This document shows positions 38,158 through 46,481 of a DNA stretch of 64,000 nucleotides, one piece after another; within the stretch, counting starts at the first letter, position 1; every line of letters begins with the position of its first letter. The notes beneath the pieces are model-generated. The model was not told the origin of the DNA and searched no databases. It saw only the letters and a program-made list of their open reading frames with translations. A program made the position numbers and the translations under genes. The DNA is from Gordonibacter sp. An230 (GTDB lineage Bacteria > Actinomycetota > Coriobacteriia > Coriobacteriales > Eggerthellaceae). Where the stretch lies: assembly GCF_002159915.1 (NCBI RefSeq), contig NZ_NFJP01000010.1, forward strand, positions 1-64,000, given 5' to 3'.

Positions 38158-39894
38158 CTAACCTCCTATCATCGCGCGGTAATCGTCCGCAATGTTCTTC
38201 ATCGCAATGAACGCGTCGCACTCAGCCGCCCACGCGTCTATGCGGTTGCGCGGGTCTTGGTTCTTCTTGTCGGGCTGAATGTTTCCGTTCACGTCGGTTC
38301 GAATGGCGACGTTCGAACGGCACCATTCGGCAATCGGGTTGGCGTTGTCAACGATGCGCCCTTCCTTGTAGAGCGCTCGAAGCTCCTTCATCGGCATTGA
38401 CAGCGTTTGTGCGCCCTGAATGACCTTTTGCAGGTTGTCAGCGCCGAAATAGTCTTCGTATGCTTCCACGGTCGGCACGTCTCGCATGTGCCACGGGTCG
38501 TAGCCGCAAGAAACGGCATAGATGCCGTACTTGTCCTGAACCTCAGCCACCCAATCCAGAACGTCGCGCTTGTCCATGATGGGCGTTTCACATGTGCGCA
38601 TAAGACCGCGAGCAATCCACGCGTCGTAGGGCACGCCGTCGCGCCCTCCGCGCCGCCCCTCCTTCTCCGCCTGCTCCAACGCTCGAAGCGGAATCCAAGC
38701 CATGTGCAGCGCGTAGAAGTTCGGATCGTTAGGCCGCTGCATGAGAAGGCAAGCGGCGGTAAGGTCGGTCGTGTCCGCAGCGTCAACGCCGAGCACGGCA
38801 TACGTAAACGTTCCGTCGCCGGGGTCGAAAGTGGCTTCGTTGTGAATCTCAGACCACGTAAGCCAAGCCTGAGACTGGTTTTCAATGAGGTTGAAGTCCT
38901 TAACTAGCAGGGTGGGAAGGTATGTCGCATCGTCCTTCGCCTTAGAAACGTTCTGGCGAAGCGCCGAAAGCGATTTGATGGTGCCAAGGCCGGGGTTAGC
39001 CTTGACCCAAGCGCCTTCGTCCTGCCATTCCTCGCGCTCGTCAAGCTCGAAGATGAACGCTATGAAGCGCTCTGCCTTCTCGCCGGTCGCCTTGCCGTCA
39101 AGCCATTTGGTCGCGTACTCGTATTGCGCATCGAAGATGCCGTTTCGCACGAAACCGTTAGTCGTGATCTCCAATACGAGCGGCTGGCGGCGCGCGGACG
39201 TTCCCTGCATCGTAAGGTCGTAAAGGTCGCGGTTCTTCATCGCGGCCAGCTCGTCAACGATAGCGCCGGAAATGTCCAGACCGTCTAGGTGGTTCGTGTT
39301 GGCGCTCAGCGCCTTGATGGTGCCCATGTTCAGATCGCAGTAAAGGTCTGACACGCGCTTTCTTATGTGCTTCGCCAGCGCGGGGCTTGTGAGCACCATG
39401 CGCCACGCGTTGTTGAATCCCTTTGCCGCCTGATCGTGGGCGGTGGCGACGTTGTATACCTCCGGCGCGCCCTCATCGTCGTTCACGAGCAAGTCAAGCT
39501 CTATCGCAGACGCAAGCGCGGTCTTTCCGTTCTTGCGCCCCATAATCCAGAGCACTTCGCGGTATTGCCGCACGCCCTCGGCATCAACGAAGCCGAAGAC
39601 AACCGACAGAATGGCGCGTTGGAAAAGCTCTAGCTTGAAATCGTGCCCTAAGCGCCCGGACGGTAGGCGGCAAAAGCTTTCGATGAAACGAACGTGCTTC
39701 TGCGCGAACTCTTCGCGGTAGTGGTACGGATAGAGCGGGTCGGTGTTGTCCATGTCGCGCAGGACATGAGCGGCAACCTGCTTCATCTTCTCCCACGCTA
39801 TAATCTCGCCGCTCAGTATGCCGCCGAAGTATTCGCGTATCGCGCGCTCGCACGAGCCGCCCTTAGACTTCGCCCTAGCCGTACCGCGTTTCAT
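38158..39894 (-). CDS. terL: Terminase large subunit
   Basis: 578 residues from the ATG at 39894 (a TTG at 39906 is also possible). ATPase motifs: GRKNGKTALASA (Walker A) near 120, IVDELAAMKN (Walker B) near 210. The nuclease half has VLGVDAADTTDLTAACLL and CGYDPWHMRD. HK97/phage-1-type packaging motor. Overlaps small terminase by 20 bp. Confidence 0.95.
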   Translation of the reverse strand: MKRGTARAKSKGGSCERAIREYFGGILSGEIIAWEKMKQVAAHVLRDMDNTDPLYPYHYREEFAQKHVRFIESFCRLPSGRLGHDFKLELFQRAILSVVFGFVDAEGVRQYREVLWIMGRKNGKTALASAIELDLLVNDDEGAPEVYNVATAHDQAAKGFNNAWRMVLTSPALAKHIRKRVSDLYCDLNMGTIKALSANTNHLDGLDISGAIVDELAAMKNRDLYDLTMQGTSARRQPLVLEITTNGFVRNGIFDAQYEYATKWLDGKATGEKAERFIAFIFELDEREEWQDEGAWVKANPGLGTIKSLSALRQNVSKAKDDATYLPTLLVKDFNLIENQSQAWLTWSEIHNEATFDPGDGTFTYAVLGVDAADTTDLTAACLLMQRPNDPNFYALHMAWIPLRALEQAEKEGRRGGRDGVPYDAWIARGLMRTCETPIMDKRDVLDWVAEVQDKYGIYAVSCGYDPWHMRDVPTVEAYEDYFGADNLQKVIQGAQTLSMPMKELRALYKEGRIVDNANPIAEWCRSNVAIRTDVNGNIQPDKKNQDPRNRIDAWAAECDAFIAMKNIADDYRAMIGG

Positions 39895-40297
39895 TGATGA
39901 AGTCAATGAGCGCGTCGGCAGCGGCGGTGCCGTTCGGCATCATGTCGGTAAGCTGCTTCACGCCGCGCGAAAACGTAGTGAACAGCTTGTTGTATGCACT
40001 GAATCCGGGGTGCTCGCGCAGCCCGGTTTGCCCACCGCCGTTGTCATACTCGGTGAAGATATCTTCGTAGAGCAGATCGGCGCGGGCATCGTCAAGCTTG
40101 ACCTTCAGAAAAGCGAGGTTCGCAAGCAGCGGCATGACGGTTTTTCGCTTCTCGTCGGGGATAGCGCCCTTGGTGATCTCGCGCAGCTTTCGAATCTCGC
40201 TCTCTACGCGCTTCTCCTTGGCAACTCGCCGCTTCGGCGGGCTATTCCCCGCTACTGCGGGCGAAACTTTCGAAGTATTGCCTACTTTTGCCGTCAT
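39875..40297 (-). CDS. terS: Terminase small subunit (P27 family)
   Basis: 140 residues. Basic, helical: RRVAKEKRVESEIRKLREITKGAIPDEKRKTVMPLLANLAFLKVKLDDARADL then EYDNGGGQTGLREHPGFSAYNKL, the P27-type signature. Recognises the packaging site. GGGGGTGG precedes the ATG. Confidence 0.88.
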   Translation of the reverse strand: MTAKVGNTSKVSPAVAGNSPPKRRVAKEKRVESEIRKLREITKGAIPDEKRKTVMPLLANLAFLKVKLDDARADLLYEDIFTEYDNGGGQTGLREHPGFSAYNKLFTTFSRGVKQLTDMMPNGTAAADALIDFINETRYG

Positions 40298-40467
40298 CGC
40301 AAGACCACCCCCTTTCGAAAATCCGTCACGCGCAAGAAATTACCTCCCGGCGTTGGTGCCCTAGGCACCGTCTGCGTTTTTCAGACCGGGGGGATTGTCA
40401 CGCGGGTCTACCTGCGGTTTTGCGTTCGATTTCCCGCGCTTGCGCCGCGTTGTGTCGTGTTTGTGTG
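40298..40467. other. Non-coding gap between HNH gene and terS (candidate cos)
   Basis: 170 bp without a gene. Contains GGTGCCTAGGGCACC-type dyad near 40355-40370 and a GACCGGGGGGA run near 40384-40393. In HK97-like phages with an HNH endonuclease beside terS the cohesive-end site lies here. Inferred from position only. Confidence 0.35.
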
Positions 40468-40785
40468 TCAGTCTGAAAGCGATATCAAGTTCCCGTCGCT
40501 GTCGAAAGCCAACCCTTGACGCGTTGAGCCTTGCCTTATCCAACCATGCACCTTCTTATGGCATCGGTCGCAAAGGCTAACGAGGTTGTCTAGGTTGGTC
40601 GCAACGTTCGGGTCGTTGACGTTCGCTGGTGTCAGCTCCGTGATGTGATGCACCATGACGGCGGGCGTGATCTCTCCTTGCTGCAAGCAGTGCTGGCATA
40701 GGTGAGCGTCGCGCGTCAGCGCCGCGTCTCTGGCGTGTTCCCAGTCGGCGGATGAGTAGAAGGCACGCGAGAAGTCCTTAGCCAT
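40468..40785 (-). CDS. HNH endonuclease
   Basis: 105 residues. CQHCLQQGEITPAVMVHHITELTPAN ... NLVSLCDRCHKKVHG shows both zinc-binding CxxC pairs and the HH..N..H catalytic pattern. Phage HNH proteins next to terminase assist DNA cleavage at packaging. AGGGGGTG precedes the ATG. Confidence 0.92.
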   Translation of the reverse strand: MAKDFSRAFYSSADWEHARDAALTRDAHLCQHCLQQGEITPAVMVHHITELTPANVNDPNVATNLDNLVSLCDRCHKKVHGWIRQGSTRQGLAFDSDGNLISLSD

Positions 40786-40803
40786 GGCGCACCCCCTGAG
40801 ATA

Positions 40804-40891
40804 TGGCGGAGCGTGTAGGATTCGAACCTACGGGCGCTGGCGCGCCACACGGTTAGCAACCGTGCGCAATAAGCCACTCTGCCAACGCTCC
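40804..40891 (-). tRNA. Phage-encoded tRNA-Ser (GCU)
   Basis: Minus-strand type II tRNA: acceptor GGAGCGT (40891-40885) with ACGCTCC, anticodon stem CGGTT/AACCG around GCT, a long variable arm, T arm TAGGTTCGAATCCTA, and encoded GCCA end (40807-40804). Lies within the prophage between the HNH gene and an early-gene terminator. Confidence 0.93.
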
Positions 40892-40895
40892 AAAC

Positions 40896-40928
40896 AAAAA
40901 GGCCACGAGCGCGACTGCCCGTGGCCTT
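40896..40928 (-). terminator. Terminator between early and late prophage genes
   Basis: On the minus strand AAGGCCACG pairs with CGTGGCCTT, followed by TTTTG. Ends the early operon just before tRNA-Ser and the packaging genes. Confidence 0.85.
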
Positions 40929-40988
40929 GACCTAATCCACCGTACCGAATTCTAGCAGAAGTAGTGAACTGATGTGAACAACGATTTA

Positions 40989-41438
40989 TCAGGCGCTTTT
41001 CACATGCGCCCATCCAACTTCGTCAATGTACGCAAAACCTACATCGCAAAGCGCGTGGCACCACCGCACCGAACCTTGCATGATTTCGGCAATCTCACTC
41101 CATGGCTGCGCTTGCAGATACCCCATGCAGATAGCGTCTGCGTATCGCGTGCCCTTCAGCTTCGCAAGCCCTCCGCGACCGTCAGCACCGTATAGCACTT
41201 CGCACGCTTCGTCTATGGCTTCCTCTGCATCGGCAATGCGCTTCTTCAACCTTCCCTCGAAGTCTATGCGGCGCGATATCGAATCCATAGGGTCGCTGAC
41301 GTCTCCACTCCCGCCGCCAGCCTGATAGCTCTGCGCCTTGGCTCCTTCACGCGCCTTCATGCGTTCGAGCATTTCCCGCGCCCTGTCGGTCTTCACCACC
41401 TCGGCGCGGATGCCCTCGAAATACTCCTTTGCCCTCAC
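40989..41438 (-). CDS. Phage DUF1492/ArpU-like late transcription regulator
   Basis: 149 residues, GTG start overlapping the upstream stop. Helical, with a C-terminal sigma-70 region 4-like HTH (ICMGYLQAQPWSEIAEIMQGSVRWCHALCDVG). Such proteins sit at the end of early operons in phages of Gram-positive bacteria and switch on the late genes. Assignment by pattern and position. Confidence 0.7.
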   Translation of the reverse strand: MRAKEYFEGIRAEVVKTDRAREMLERMKAREGAKAQSYQAGGGSGDVSDPMDSISRRIDFEGRLKKRIADAEEAIDEACEVLYGADGRGGLAKLKGTRYADAICMGYLQAQPWSEIAEIMQGSVRWCHALCDVGFAYIDEVGWAHVKSA

Positions 41439-41821
41439 ATGCCGTCACCGCCAGATCGCGCGCGCTTGAGCTCTGAGCGCCAAAGCTTGAAGGCTTCCCA
41501 CATCCCAAGCTTCGCAAGGTCGGTGCTCGGCGGCTGAGCCTTAACCAGAGCAACGCCGTCTATTGAAGCCGCTACCACTTCTGCGCCCGTAATGCACTCG
41601 ATGAGCAATCCCACCTCATCAACAATGACGCGCTCGCCCTTCATGACGTAGCTAGAAGGCGTAATCACTGGCGGAATTTCCTTGTGCATCCTTCGAGCCA
41701 TAAGCTCGATGCTCTCCGCCATGCCGCGCGTCGCGGTCAGGATTGGATAGCCAGTCTCGTTCGACATTTCGATAAGGCACGTTGTCTTGCCCGTTTGCCT
41801 TCCACCGATTATTGCCAGCAT
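41435..41821 (-). CDS. P-loop NTPase, unknown role
   Basis: 128 residues from the ATG at 41821 (TAGGTGG upstream). LAIIGGRQTGKTTCLIE is a Walker A; GERVIVDEVGLL a Walker B. Short single-domain ATPase among replication genes. Could be a small helicase-like or kinase-like protein; function not determined. Confidence 0.65.
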   Translation of the reverse strand: MLAIIGGRQTGKTTCLIEMSNETGYPILTATRGMAESIELMARRMHKEIPPVITPSSYVMKGERVIVDEVGLLIECITGAEVVAASIDGVALVKAQPPSTDLAKLGMWEAFKLWRSELKRARSGGDGM

Positions 41822-41833
41822 GACAGCCACCTA

Positions 41834-42271
41834 CTAAACGCCCGTGCTGCCGAAACCGCCAGTGCCGCGCTCGGTGTCGCTAAGCTCATCGACCGGCACG
41901 AGATCGCACGGCACATAGGGCATAACGACAAGCTGGCAGACGCGCGTTCCAGCTTCGAGCGTAACTGTCTCGTAGCTCTGGTTTATGAGAGCCGCGCAGA
42001 CCTCGCCGCGATAGCCGCTGTCGATAACGCCAACGCTATTCGAAAGCGTGATGCCCTGTTTTGCCGCAAGGCCGCTGCGCGGGAACACCAGCCCCACGCA
42101 ACCGCTCGGAATCTCGACGGCAAGGCCGCAACCGACAACGCACTTCTGCATCGGCTCGAGCGTGACAGTCTCGGTAATGCGAAGGTCAAGCCCAGCATCG
42201 CCCTCATGCGCATAGCGCGGCATCTCGATTCCCTCATTGACCTTCTTAGCGCGAAGCTTCCTGCCAATCAT
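41834..42271 (-). CDS. dut: dUTPase
   Basis: 145 residues. All five trimeric dUTPase motifs: AGLDLRI, PRSGLAAKQGI, NSVGVIDSGYRGEV, AGTRVCQLVVMP, and the C-terminal RGTGGFGSTG. Keeps uracil out of phage DNA. TAATG overlap with the upstream gene. Confidence 0.95.
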   Translation of the reverse strand: MIGRKLRAKKVNEGIEMPRYAHEGDAGLDLRITETVTLEPMQKCVVGCGLAVEIPSGCVGLVFPRSGLAAKQGITLSNSVGVIDSGYRGEVCAALINQSYETVTLEAGTRVCQLVVMPYVPCDLVPVDELSDTERGTGGFGSTGV

Positions 42272-42555
42272 TAGCGCACCCCCAGAACATGACGCGTGAC
42301 GCGCACGCTTCCAGCCTTAACCCACTTGCCGCCGTAAGTCTGACCCTTCGGACGGATAACAACCTTGTTTCGGTGGCTCATCGCGACAACCTGATATTCG
42401 CTGCCCTCATGCTCCACCGTGTCGTTGAGAAAAACGAGCTTACCCGCCGAATCTACCGGGAACGAAGCGGCACTGGCGTATGCCGCGACCTCCGGCACGA
42501 GCACGACATAAACGGGCTGCTTGATCTCTGCGCCCTTCTTCTTGATTCCGAACAT
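42271..42555 (-). CDS. Hypothetical phage protein
   Basis: 94 residues. Not recognised. Beta-rich small protein (FLNDTVEHEGSEYQVVAMSHRNKVVIRPKGQTYGGKWVKAGSVRVT). Lies between ssb and dut in the early operon. Confidence 0.6.
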   Translation of the reverse strand: MFGIKKKGAEIKQPVYVVLVPEVAAYASAASFPVDSAGKLVFLNDTVEHEGSEYQVVAMSHRNKVVIRPKGQTYGGKWVKAGSVRVTRHVLGVR

Positions 42556-42566
42556 CCTTCTTCCTC

Positions 42567-43022
42567 CTAAAACGGTACGTCATCGTCGTAAAGGTCTGGC
42601 GCTGCCGGTTGCACTGACGCAACGGGCGACGGGTCGCCGGTAGCCATCGCAAGACCGGGCGCGGCTGCGTTCGCTTGTGCTGGCGATTGCGCGTCGCGCT
42701 TGTACTGCATGAGTTCCACATCATCAACGCGCACTTCCCAGCGTTTGATGCTCTGTCCGTCCTTCTGGTAGCTGCGCGTGTGTATGCGTCCGAGAAGCGA
42801 AATCTTGGTACCCTTGCGAAGCCACGGCGCGAGCGCTTCGGCGCGCTTGCCGAACATAACGCAATCAGGCCAGTTGGTGTATTCGCCCCACGTTCCGTCT
42901 CCGTTCGGCGTGCGCTCGTTGACAGCAAGCGAGAACGAAACGACAGGGTTTCCGCTCTTCGTATAGCGCAGCTCGGCATCTGCACCGAGATTTCCAGATA
43001 GCGTGATCTTGTTAAGGCTCAC
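42567..43022 (-). CDS. ssb: Single-stranded DNA-binding protein
   Basis: 151 residues, GTG start overlapping the mIHF stop. OB-fold LNKITLSGNLGADAELRYTKSGNPVVSFSLAVNE, then KISLLGRIHTRSYQKDG. Ala/Pro-rich linker and the acidic tip DDDVPF that recruits partner proteins. Phage replication. Confidence 0.95.
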   Translation of the reverse strand: MSLNKITLSGNLGADAELRYTKSGNPVVSFSLAVNERTPNGDGTWGEYTNWPDCVMFGKRAEALAPWLRKGTKISLLGRIHTRSYQKDGQSIKRWEVRVDDVELMQYKRDAQSPAQANAAAPGLAMATGDPSPVASVQPAAPDLYDDDVPF

Positions 43023-43336
43023 CGCGCACCCCCGAACAGTTCGACAAGCGCCGCTCGCTGATTCGCCCCAAGACCGCGAAGGCGACGCGATTCGGAAATG
43101 TGGAGCTTGCGCATGGTCTGCTGCGTGCGGGCAAATCCGTAGCCCGGTGCAGCCTTGATGAGAGTGAACACCTTCATTCGCGACACCGCATCATCGGTGA
43201 AAGCCATGTTGAGCACGTCGGGGACGGTATAGGAGCCGTCGGCAACGCCCTTCAAGATCGCGGCGCGGCGCTGCCGTGCCGCCTTGGCCTTTTCAAGGTT
43301 TTCTCTGCGTTGCTCAGTTGTCAATGTCGGAATCAT
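43019..43336 (-). CDS. mihF: Actinobacterial-type integration host factor (mIHF)
   Basis: 105 residues from the ATG at 43336. TLTTEQRRENLEKAKAARQRRA, then MKVFTLIKAAPGYGFARTQQTM and ISESRRLRGLGANQRAALVELF match the mIHF family: helix-two-turn-helix DNA binding and the RRxRGLG C-terminal motif. In mycobacteria mIHF is the host cofactor for the tyrosine integrase of phage L5. Here it is carried by the prophage, 0.7 kb from a tyrosine recombinase gene. Confidence 0.85.
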   Translation of the reverse strand: MIPTLTTEQRRENLEKAKAARQRRAAILKGVADGSYTVPDVLNMAFTDDAVSRMKVFTLIKAAPGYGFARTQQTMRKLHISESRRLRGLGANQRAALVELFGGAR

Positions 43337-43493
43337 CTTTCTTCCCTTCGTGTTCGTAAATCGTTTCTTCGGTTCCGTCCTCGTTGCGGACGGAAATTGA
43401 GAACTGCAAATCGCAGTCTTTGAAGATTTCTGGTGCCCTGTCAGCAACACCGTTGAAGATACGTTTCCATTGCTCATTCGTTAGACCGCTCAT
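43314..43493 (-). CDS. Small hypothetical phage protein
   Basis: 59 residues from the ATG at 43493. MSGLTNEQWKRIFNGVADRAPEIFKDCDLQFSISVRNEDG. Not recognised. Overlaps genes on both sides in the early operon. Confidence 0.55.
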   Translation of the reverse strand: MSGLTNEQWKRIFNGVADRAPEIFKDCDLQFSISVRNEDGTEETIYEHEGKKDDSDIDN

Positions 43494-43650
43494 TGTCTTC
43501 TTCACCCCCTGTTTCGTAGGTGATGTATTCGTTGCCGTGCGTAAGCTTGACGGGCGGCGTGTAGTCCTTCATGGCATCGTCAACGCTCTGCGTCATGAGC
43601 TTGCGTTTGAGCCGTGCCCAGTCATCGTCGTTAAGCTCAATGGTCTTCAT
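43474..43650 (-). CDS. Small acidic phage protein
   Basis: 58 residues, start ATG at 43650 after GAGGTG. MKTIELNDDDWARLKRKLM then YTPPVKLTHGNEYITYETGG. Acidic, helical N-terminus, unknown function. Overlaps the next gene by about 20 bp. Confidence 0.55.
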   Translation of the reverse strand: MKTIELNDDDWARLKRKLMTQSVDDAMKDYTPPVKLTHGNEYITYETGGEEDNERSNE

Positions 43651-43656
43651 CGCACC

Positions 43657-43908
43657 TCATTTCTTCGTGACGCGGTAGGTTCCGGAAACCCGAATCGCCT
43701 TCAGTGACTTCAAGACGTGCTCCGCGTGCTCCTTGCCAACGATGGTCAGCGTTTGGGCGGGAATCGTGATCTCGTAGACCGTCTGCGCTTCCTGCTTCTC
43801 GCGCTCCCACATCCGCTTCAGGGCGGCTTCGGTCTTAGCCAACGTCGCTTGCATTTCCTTGCTTAGCTTCGGCGCGTCAGGCTTGAAATCGAACGTTTGC
43901 GGCTCCAC
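43657..43908 (-). CDS. Small hypothetical phage protein
   Basis: 83 residues from a GTG at 43908 with AGGG upstream. A lysine-rich helix (LSKEMQATLAKTEAALKRMWEREKQEAQ) then beta strands. Not recognised. Confidence 0.5.
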   Translation of the reverse strand: MEPQTFDFKPDAPKLSKEMQATLAKTEAALKRMWEREKQEAQTVYEITIPAQTLTIVGKEHAEHVLKSLKAIRVSGTYRVTKK

Positions 43909-44061
43909 TGGCACCCTCCCTTCTCACGATTGCCTGATAATTACTTCTTATCTGGCACGGGCGGTCTTAACCCGTGTCGAAAGCGGCGGTTTATCTCGCG
44001 TTTCGTCCTCGGTCGCCGCGATGCCCGAAAACGGCGTTTTGGTTCACCTTTGGCACACCTC

Positions 44062-45240
44062 CTAACCCGCCGCGCGGCGCTTCGCTTCGCTGAAGAGCTG
44101 AGCCGCCGCCGCGTCTCGTCCGGGCATCAGGTGGCCGTAGATTCGAAGCGTCGTTGCTTCGTCCGCGTGCCCCATGCGCTCCGATAGCGTCTTCAGGTCG
44201 CAGCCGTTGGCGATGAGCCACGAAGCGTGCGTGTGCCGCAGGCTGTGAAACGTGATCTCTCGCGGCAGTCCGCATGCGTCGCGTATGCGGCTGAAAGCCC
44301 GTGAAATCGTCGTTGGGCGCATGTAAGAGCCGTCTAGCGTCACCAGTGGGCAATCAGCGCCCAAGCGCCCCAGAACGTCGCCCTGAAGCTTCGTGAAGGC
44401 ATCAATGACCGCGATATCGTCTTGCGTGAGCGCGATGTTGCGGCACTTGCGGCCTTTGGTCACGTTGCGGCGATAAGGCTTCTTGCCTTTGCCCTCAATG
44501 ACATTGCCGCCGACGTGGACGTAAGACAGGGCGCGCTTAACGTCGATGCGCTGCACCGCGCAGACCTCGCCAACGCGCATTCCGGTAACGAGCGACAGCC
44601 ACGAAGCGAAGGCGTAGACGGCGGCGCGGTAATCGGCTCTCGTCTCGACCTCCTTGCTAAGCGCGCCCTCTAGCTTCCCGTTGAAGCCCTCGAAGTCCCA
44701 TTCGGTTAGCGCCGAAGCTTCGTGCCGTTCCGGCGATGGTTTGGCGACGTACACCAGCGGGTTGGCGTCGCAAATGCCAGCGTCTACGAAGTGGTTATAA
44801 GCGCCGCGCAAGAAGTTGTGGACGTTGATAACGCTGTTGCGGCAAAGACCTTGCCCGCCTTCGTCCTTCGCCATGAGCAAGCGTTGCTCAAAGCGGTTGA
44901 AGTCCATAACGCCAAGATCGCGCGCGTTTGCAGTCTTCAGATAACGTGCGACGTAGCGGCAAAACAGCCGATAGCTCTTAATGCTGTTCGGGCTTGCTCC
45001 GTTGCGCTCGCGCAGTTGCACGTAGTCTTCGAGCAAATCGGTCAAGCGGGCGCTTCTAACCGTTCCGTCAGCCGTCACGTAAGCCGCCCACGTCTCAGCG
45101 AGGGCTTGCGCTTCCTCTTCGGTTGCCGCATTCGGAAACCGCTTGTAAGGGCGAATCGCCTTGCCGTCGATGCTGCGCCCAAGGTACAACCGGCACTCGA
45201 AAACGCCATCTGCACCGCGCTTGACCTTAACGCCCATCAT
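44062..45240 (-). CDS. Tyrosine recombinase / integrase
   Basis: 392 residues from the ATG at 45240, overlapping the upstream stop by ATGA. N-terminal AP2-like and SAM-like core-binding domains (KRGADGVFECRLYLG ... LTDLLEDYVQLRERNGASPNSIKSYRLFCRYVARYL). Catalytic domain with TGMRVGEV (first Arg), HSLRHTHAS (His-x-x-Arg) and TLRIYGHLM (Tyr nucleophile). Looks intact. Unusually it lies inside the early region rather than at the prophage end, where a serine recombinase sits instead. It may be the original integrase, or act in excision or dimer resolution. Confidence 0.9.
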   Translation of the reverse strand: MMGVKVKRGADGVFECRLYLGRSIDGKAIRPYKRFPNAATEEEAQALAETWAAYVTADGTVRSARLTDLLEDYVQLRERNGASPNSIKSYRLFCRYVARYLKTANARDLGVMDFNRFEQRLLMAKDEGGQGLCRNSVINVHNFLRGAYNHFVDAGICDANPLVYVAKPSPERHEASALTEWDFEGFNGKLEGALSKEVETRADYRAAVYAFASWLSLVTGMRVGEVCAVQRIDVKRALSYVHVGGNVIEGKGKKPYRRNVTKGRKCRNIALTQDDIAVIDAFTKLQGDVLGRLGADCPLVTLDGSYMRPTTISRAFSRIRDACGLPREITFHSLRHTHASWLIANGCDLKTLSERMGHADEATTLRIYGHLMPGRDAAAAQLFSEAKRRAAG

Positions 45241-45458
45241 GACCACTCGCAGTTTTCACGAATCCGCGAAGGGCAGTTATCGTCGTGGCAGTCCGCGCAA
45301 TCCAACGGCTCTTTCCTGATGTTGAACTCAACGATTCGGTACTTCAGAGATAATCGGATGAGCAGCAGCAGAGCATGAGCAAGCGAGTTGGTAAATTGAC
45401 CGTCCCAGAACGGGCAAAGTCCGCTCATCGCGCCGCGAACCTCGTACTTGCCGCCCAT
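45237..45458 (-). CDS. Small Cys-rich phage protein
   Basis: 73 residues. CADCHDDNCPSRIRENCEW at the C-terminus suggests metal binding. Overlaps the recombinase start by ATGA. Unknown function. Confidence 0.5.
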   Translation of the reverse strand: MGGKYEVRGAMSGLCPFWDGQFTNSLAHALLLLIRLSLKYRIVEFNIRKEPLDCADCHDDNCPSRIRENCEWS

Positions 45459-45459
45459 G

Positions 45460-45657
45460 CTACTTGCCAACCTTCATGAACGCGCGCATAACGCAGGTGA
45501 GCGCGAACACGACGAACACGGCAAAGGCGATAAGCCCGAAACCAGCGCCGAAGAACACGCCAACCGCGATGCTCACAACGAGCGCCAGAATGGAAAGCAG
45601 GACGATTGCGGCGCATCCGTATGCGCCCTGCTCGATCTCTCTATCTTCTTTCAGCAT
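45460..45657 (-). CDS. Small membrane protein
   Basis: 65 residues, two hydrophobic segments (about 15-35 and 37-57), AGGAGG before the ATG. Unknown; superinfection exclusion proteins often look like this, but nothing specific supports that. Confidence 0.55.
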   Translation of the reverse strand: MLKEDREIEQGAYGCAAIVLLSILALVVSIAVGVFFGAGFGLIAFAVFVVFALTCVMRAFMKVGK

Positions 45658-45667
45658 GTGAAACCTC

Positions 45668-45814
45668 CTAAAACGTGAGCGCTATAAGCGCGAGAAACAC
45701 TAGGAACAGCGCGATTGCCAAAAGCGCTTGATAAGCCCAGTAACAGACGCACCAGAACGCGGCTACGGTCGCGGCGGTGGCAATGGCGCAAAGTACGATC
45801 TGGTAGCGCTTCAC
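45668..45814 (-). CDS. Very small membrane protein
   Basis: 48 residues from the GTG at 45814, preceded by AAGG. Two hydrophobic segments (VLCAIATAATVAAFWCVCYWAY and LLAIALFLVFLALIAL). GTGA overlap with the upstream gene. Unknown. Confidence 0.5.
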   Translation of the reverse strand: MKRYQIVLCAIATAATVAAFWCVCYWAYQALLAIALFLVFLALIALTF

Positions 45815-46092
45815 TTCTTGCCTTCCGTCTCGGAAATCAGGTAGTCGATGCACTGCTTGCACTTCTGCAAGTCCTGAACGCCGTTCTTGCGCCGCCAGCG
45901 CCAAAGGTATTTGAATGCGCAGCCCCACCAGTAGGCCGATTGGGCGGGCAAGGCGTACTGGTCGCCGCTCATCATCGAGCGCATAGCGTCCATGCACTCA
46001 ATCTGGCCGTCTCCCGCGTAATGGTCGGGATGCTCGACGGCATCACCGCGCGAAAGCTCGCCAAGGCTCTTCGCGTGCTTCGTCTCAATCAT
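45811..46092 (-). CDS. DUF3310 family phage protein
   Basis: 93 residues from the ATG at 46092. VEHPDHYAGDGQIECMDAMRSM ... YWWGCAFKYLWRWRRKNGVQDLQKCKQCIDYL is the DUF3310 pattern, a family related to T7 gp1.7 nucleotide kinase. Probably nucleotide metabolism. Overlaps the upstream gene by ATGA. Confidence 0.8.
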   Translation of the reverse strand: MIETKHAKSLGELSRGDAVEHPDHYAGDGQIECMDAMRSMMSGDQYALPAQSAYWWGCAFKYLWRWRRKNGVQDLQKCKQCIDYLISETEGKK

Positions 46093-46481
46093 CGGTAGGT
46101 AACTCCAATCATCCACTCACAAACCCACTTGTGAAACGCTCTGAGAAATGGCTGAACGTTCGTGTCATCAGCCCAGCCCGCAATGCCTATGAATCCGTCT
46201 TCGTTGAACGAGATAGCTTCACGGCCTGAGAAGTAGAAGCCGCTAACGCACAGAAACGCGCTTTTGATTCCTCTACCGCCATCGGCAAGGTTGATTTGCG
46301 GCTGGTACTTCTTGCGATAGCACGGGTGCATTTCCATGTGCTCGCCGTTGCGCTCATGATGCGCGTACTCGATTGCAAGGAATCCTTCGAGCGCTCGAAT
46401 GTCGTTCGTCGTGATCTGCTCATAGGAAAGCTTGCTTGCGAACAGCTCGCGCGCGCCGTCTCGTGTTGTTGGCGCAATCAT
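46089..46481 (-). CDS. Hypothetical phage protein
   Basis: 130 residues from the ATG at 46481, GGGGGTGA upstream. MIAPTTRDGARELFASKLSYEQIT ... GWADDTNVQPFLRAFHKWVCEW. Not recognised. Its start region, ribosome binding site included, is duplicated in the 118-bp tandem repeat just upstream. Confidence 0.6.
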   Translation of the reverse strand: MIAPTTRDGARELFASKLSYEQITTNDIRALEGFLAIEYAHHERNGEHMEMHPCYRKKYQPQINLADGGRGIKSAFLCVSGFYFSGREAISFNEDGFIGIAGWADDTNVQPFLRAFHKWVCEWMIGVTYR

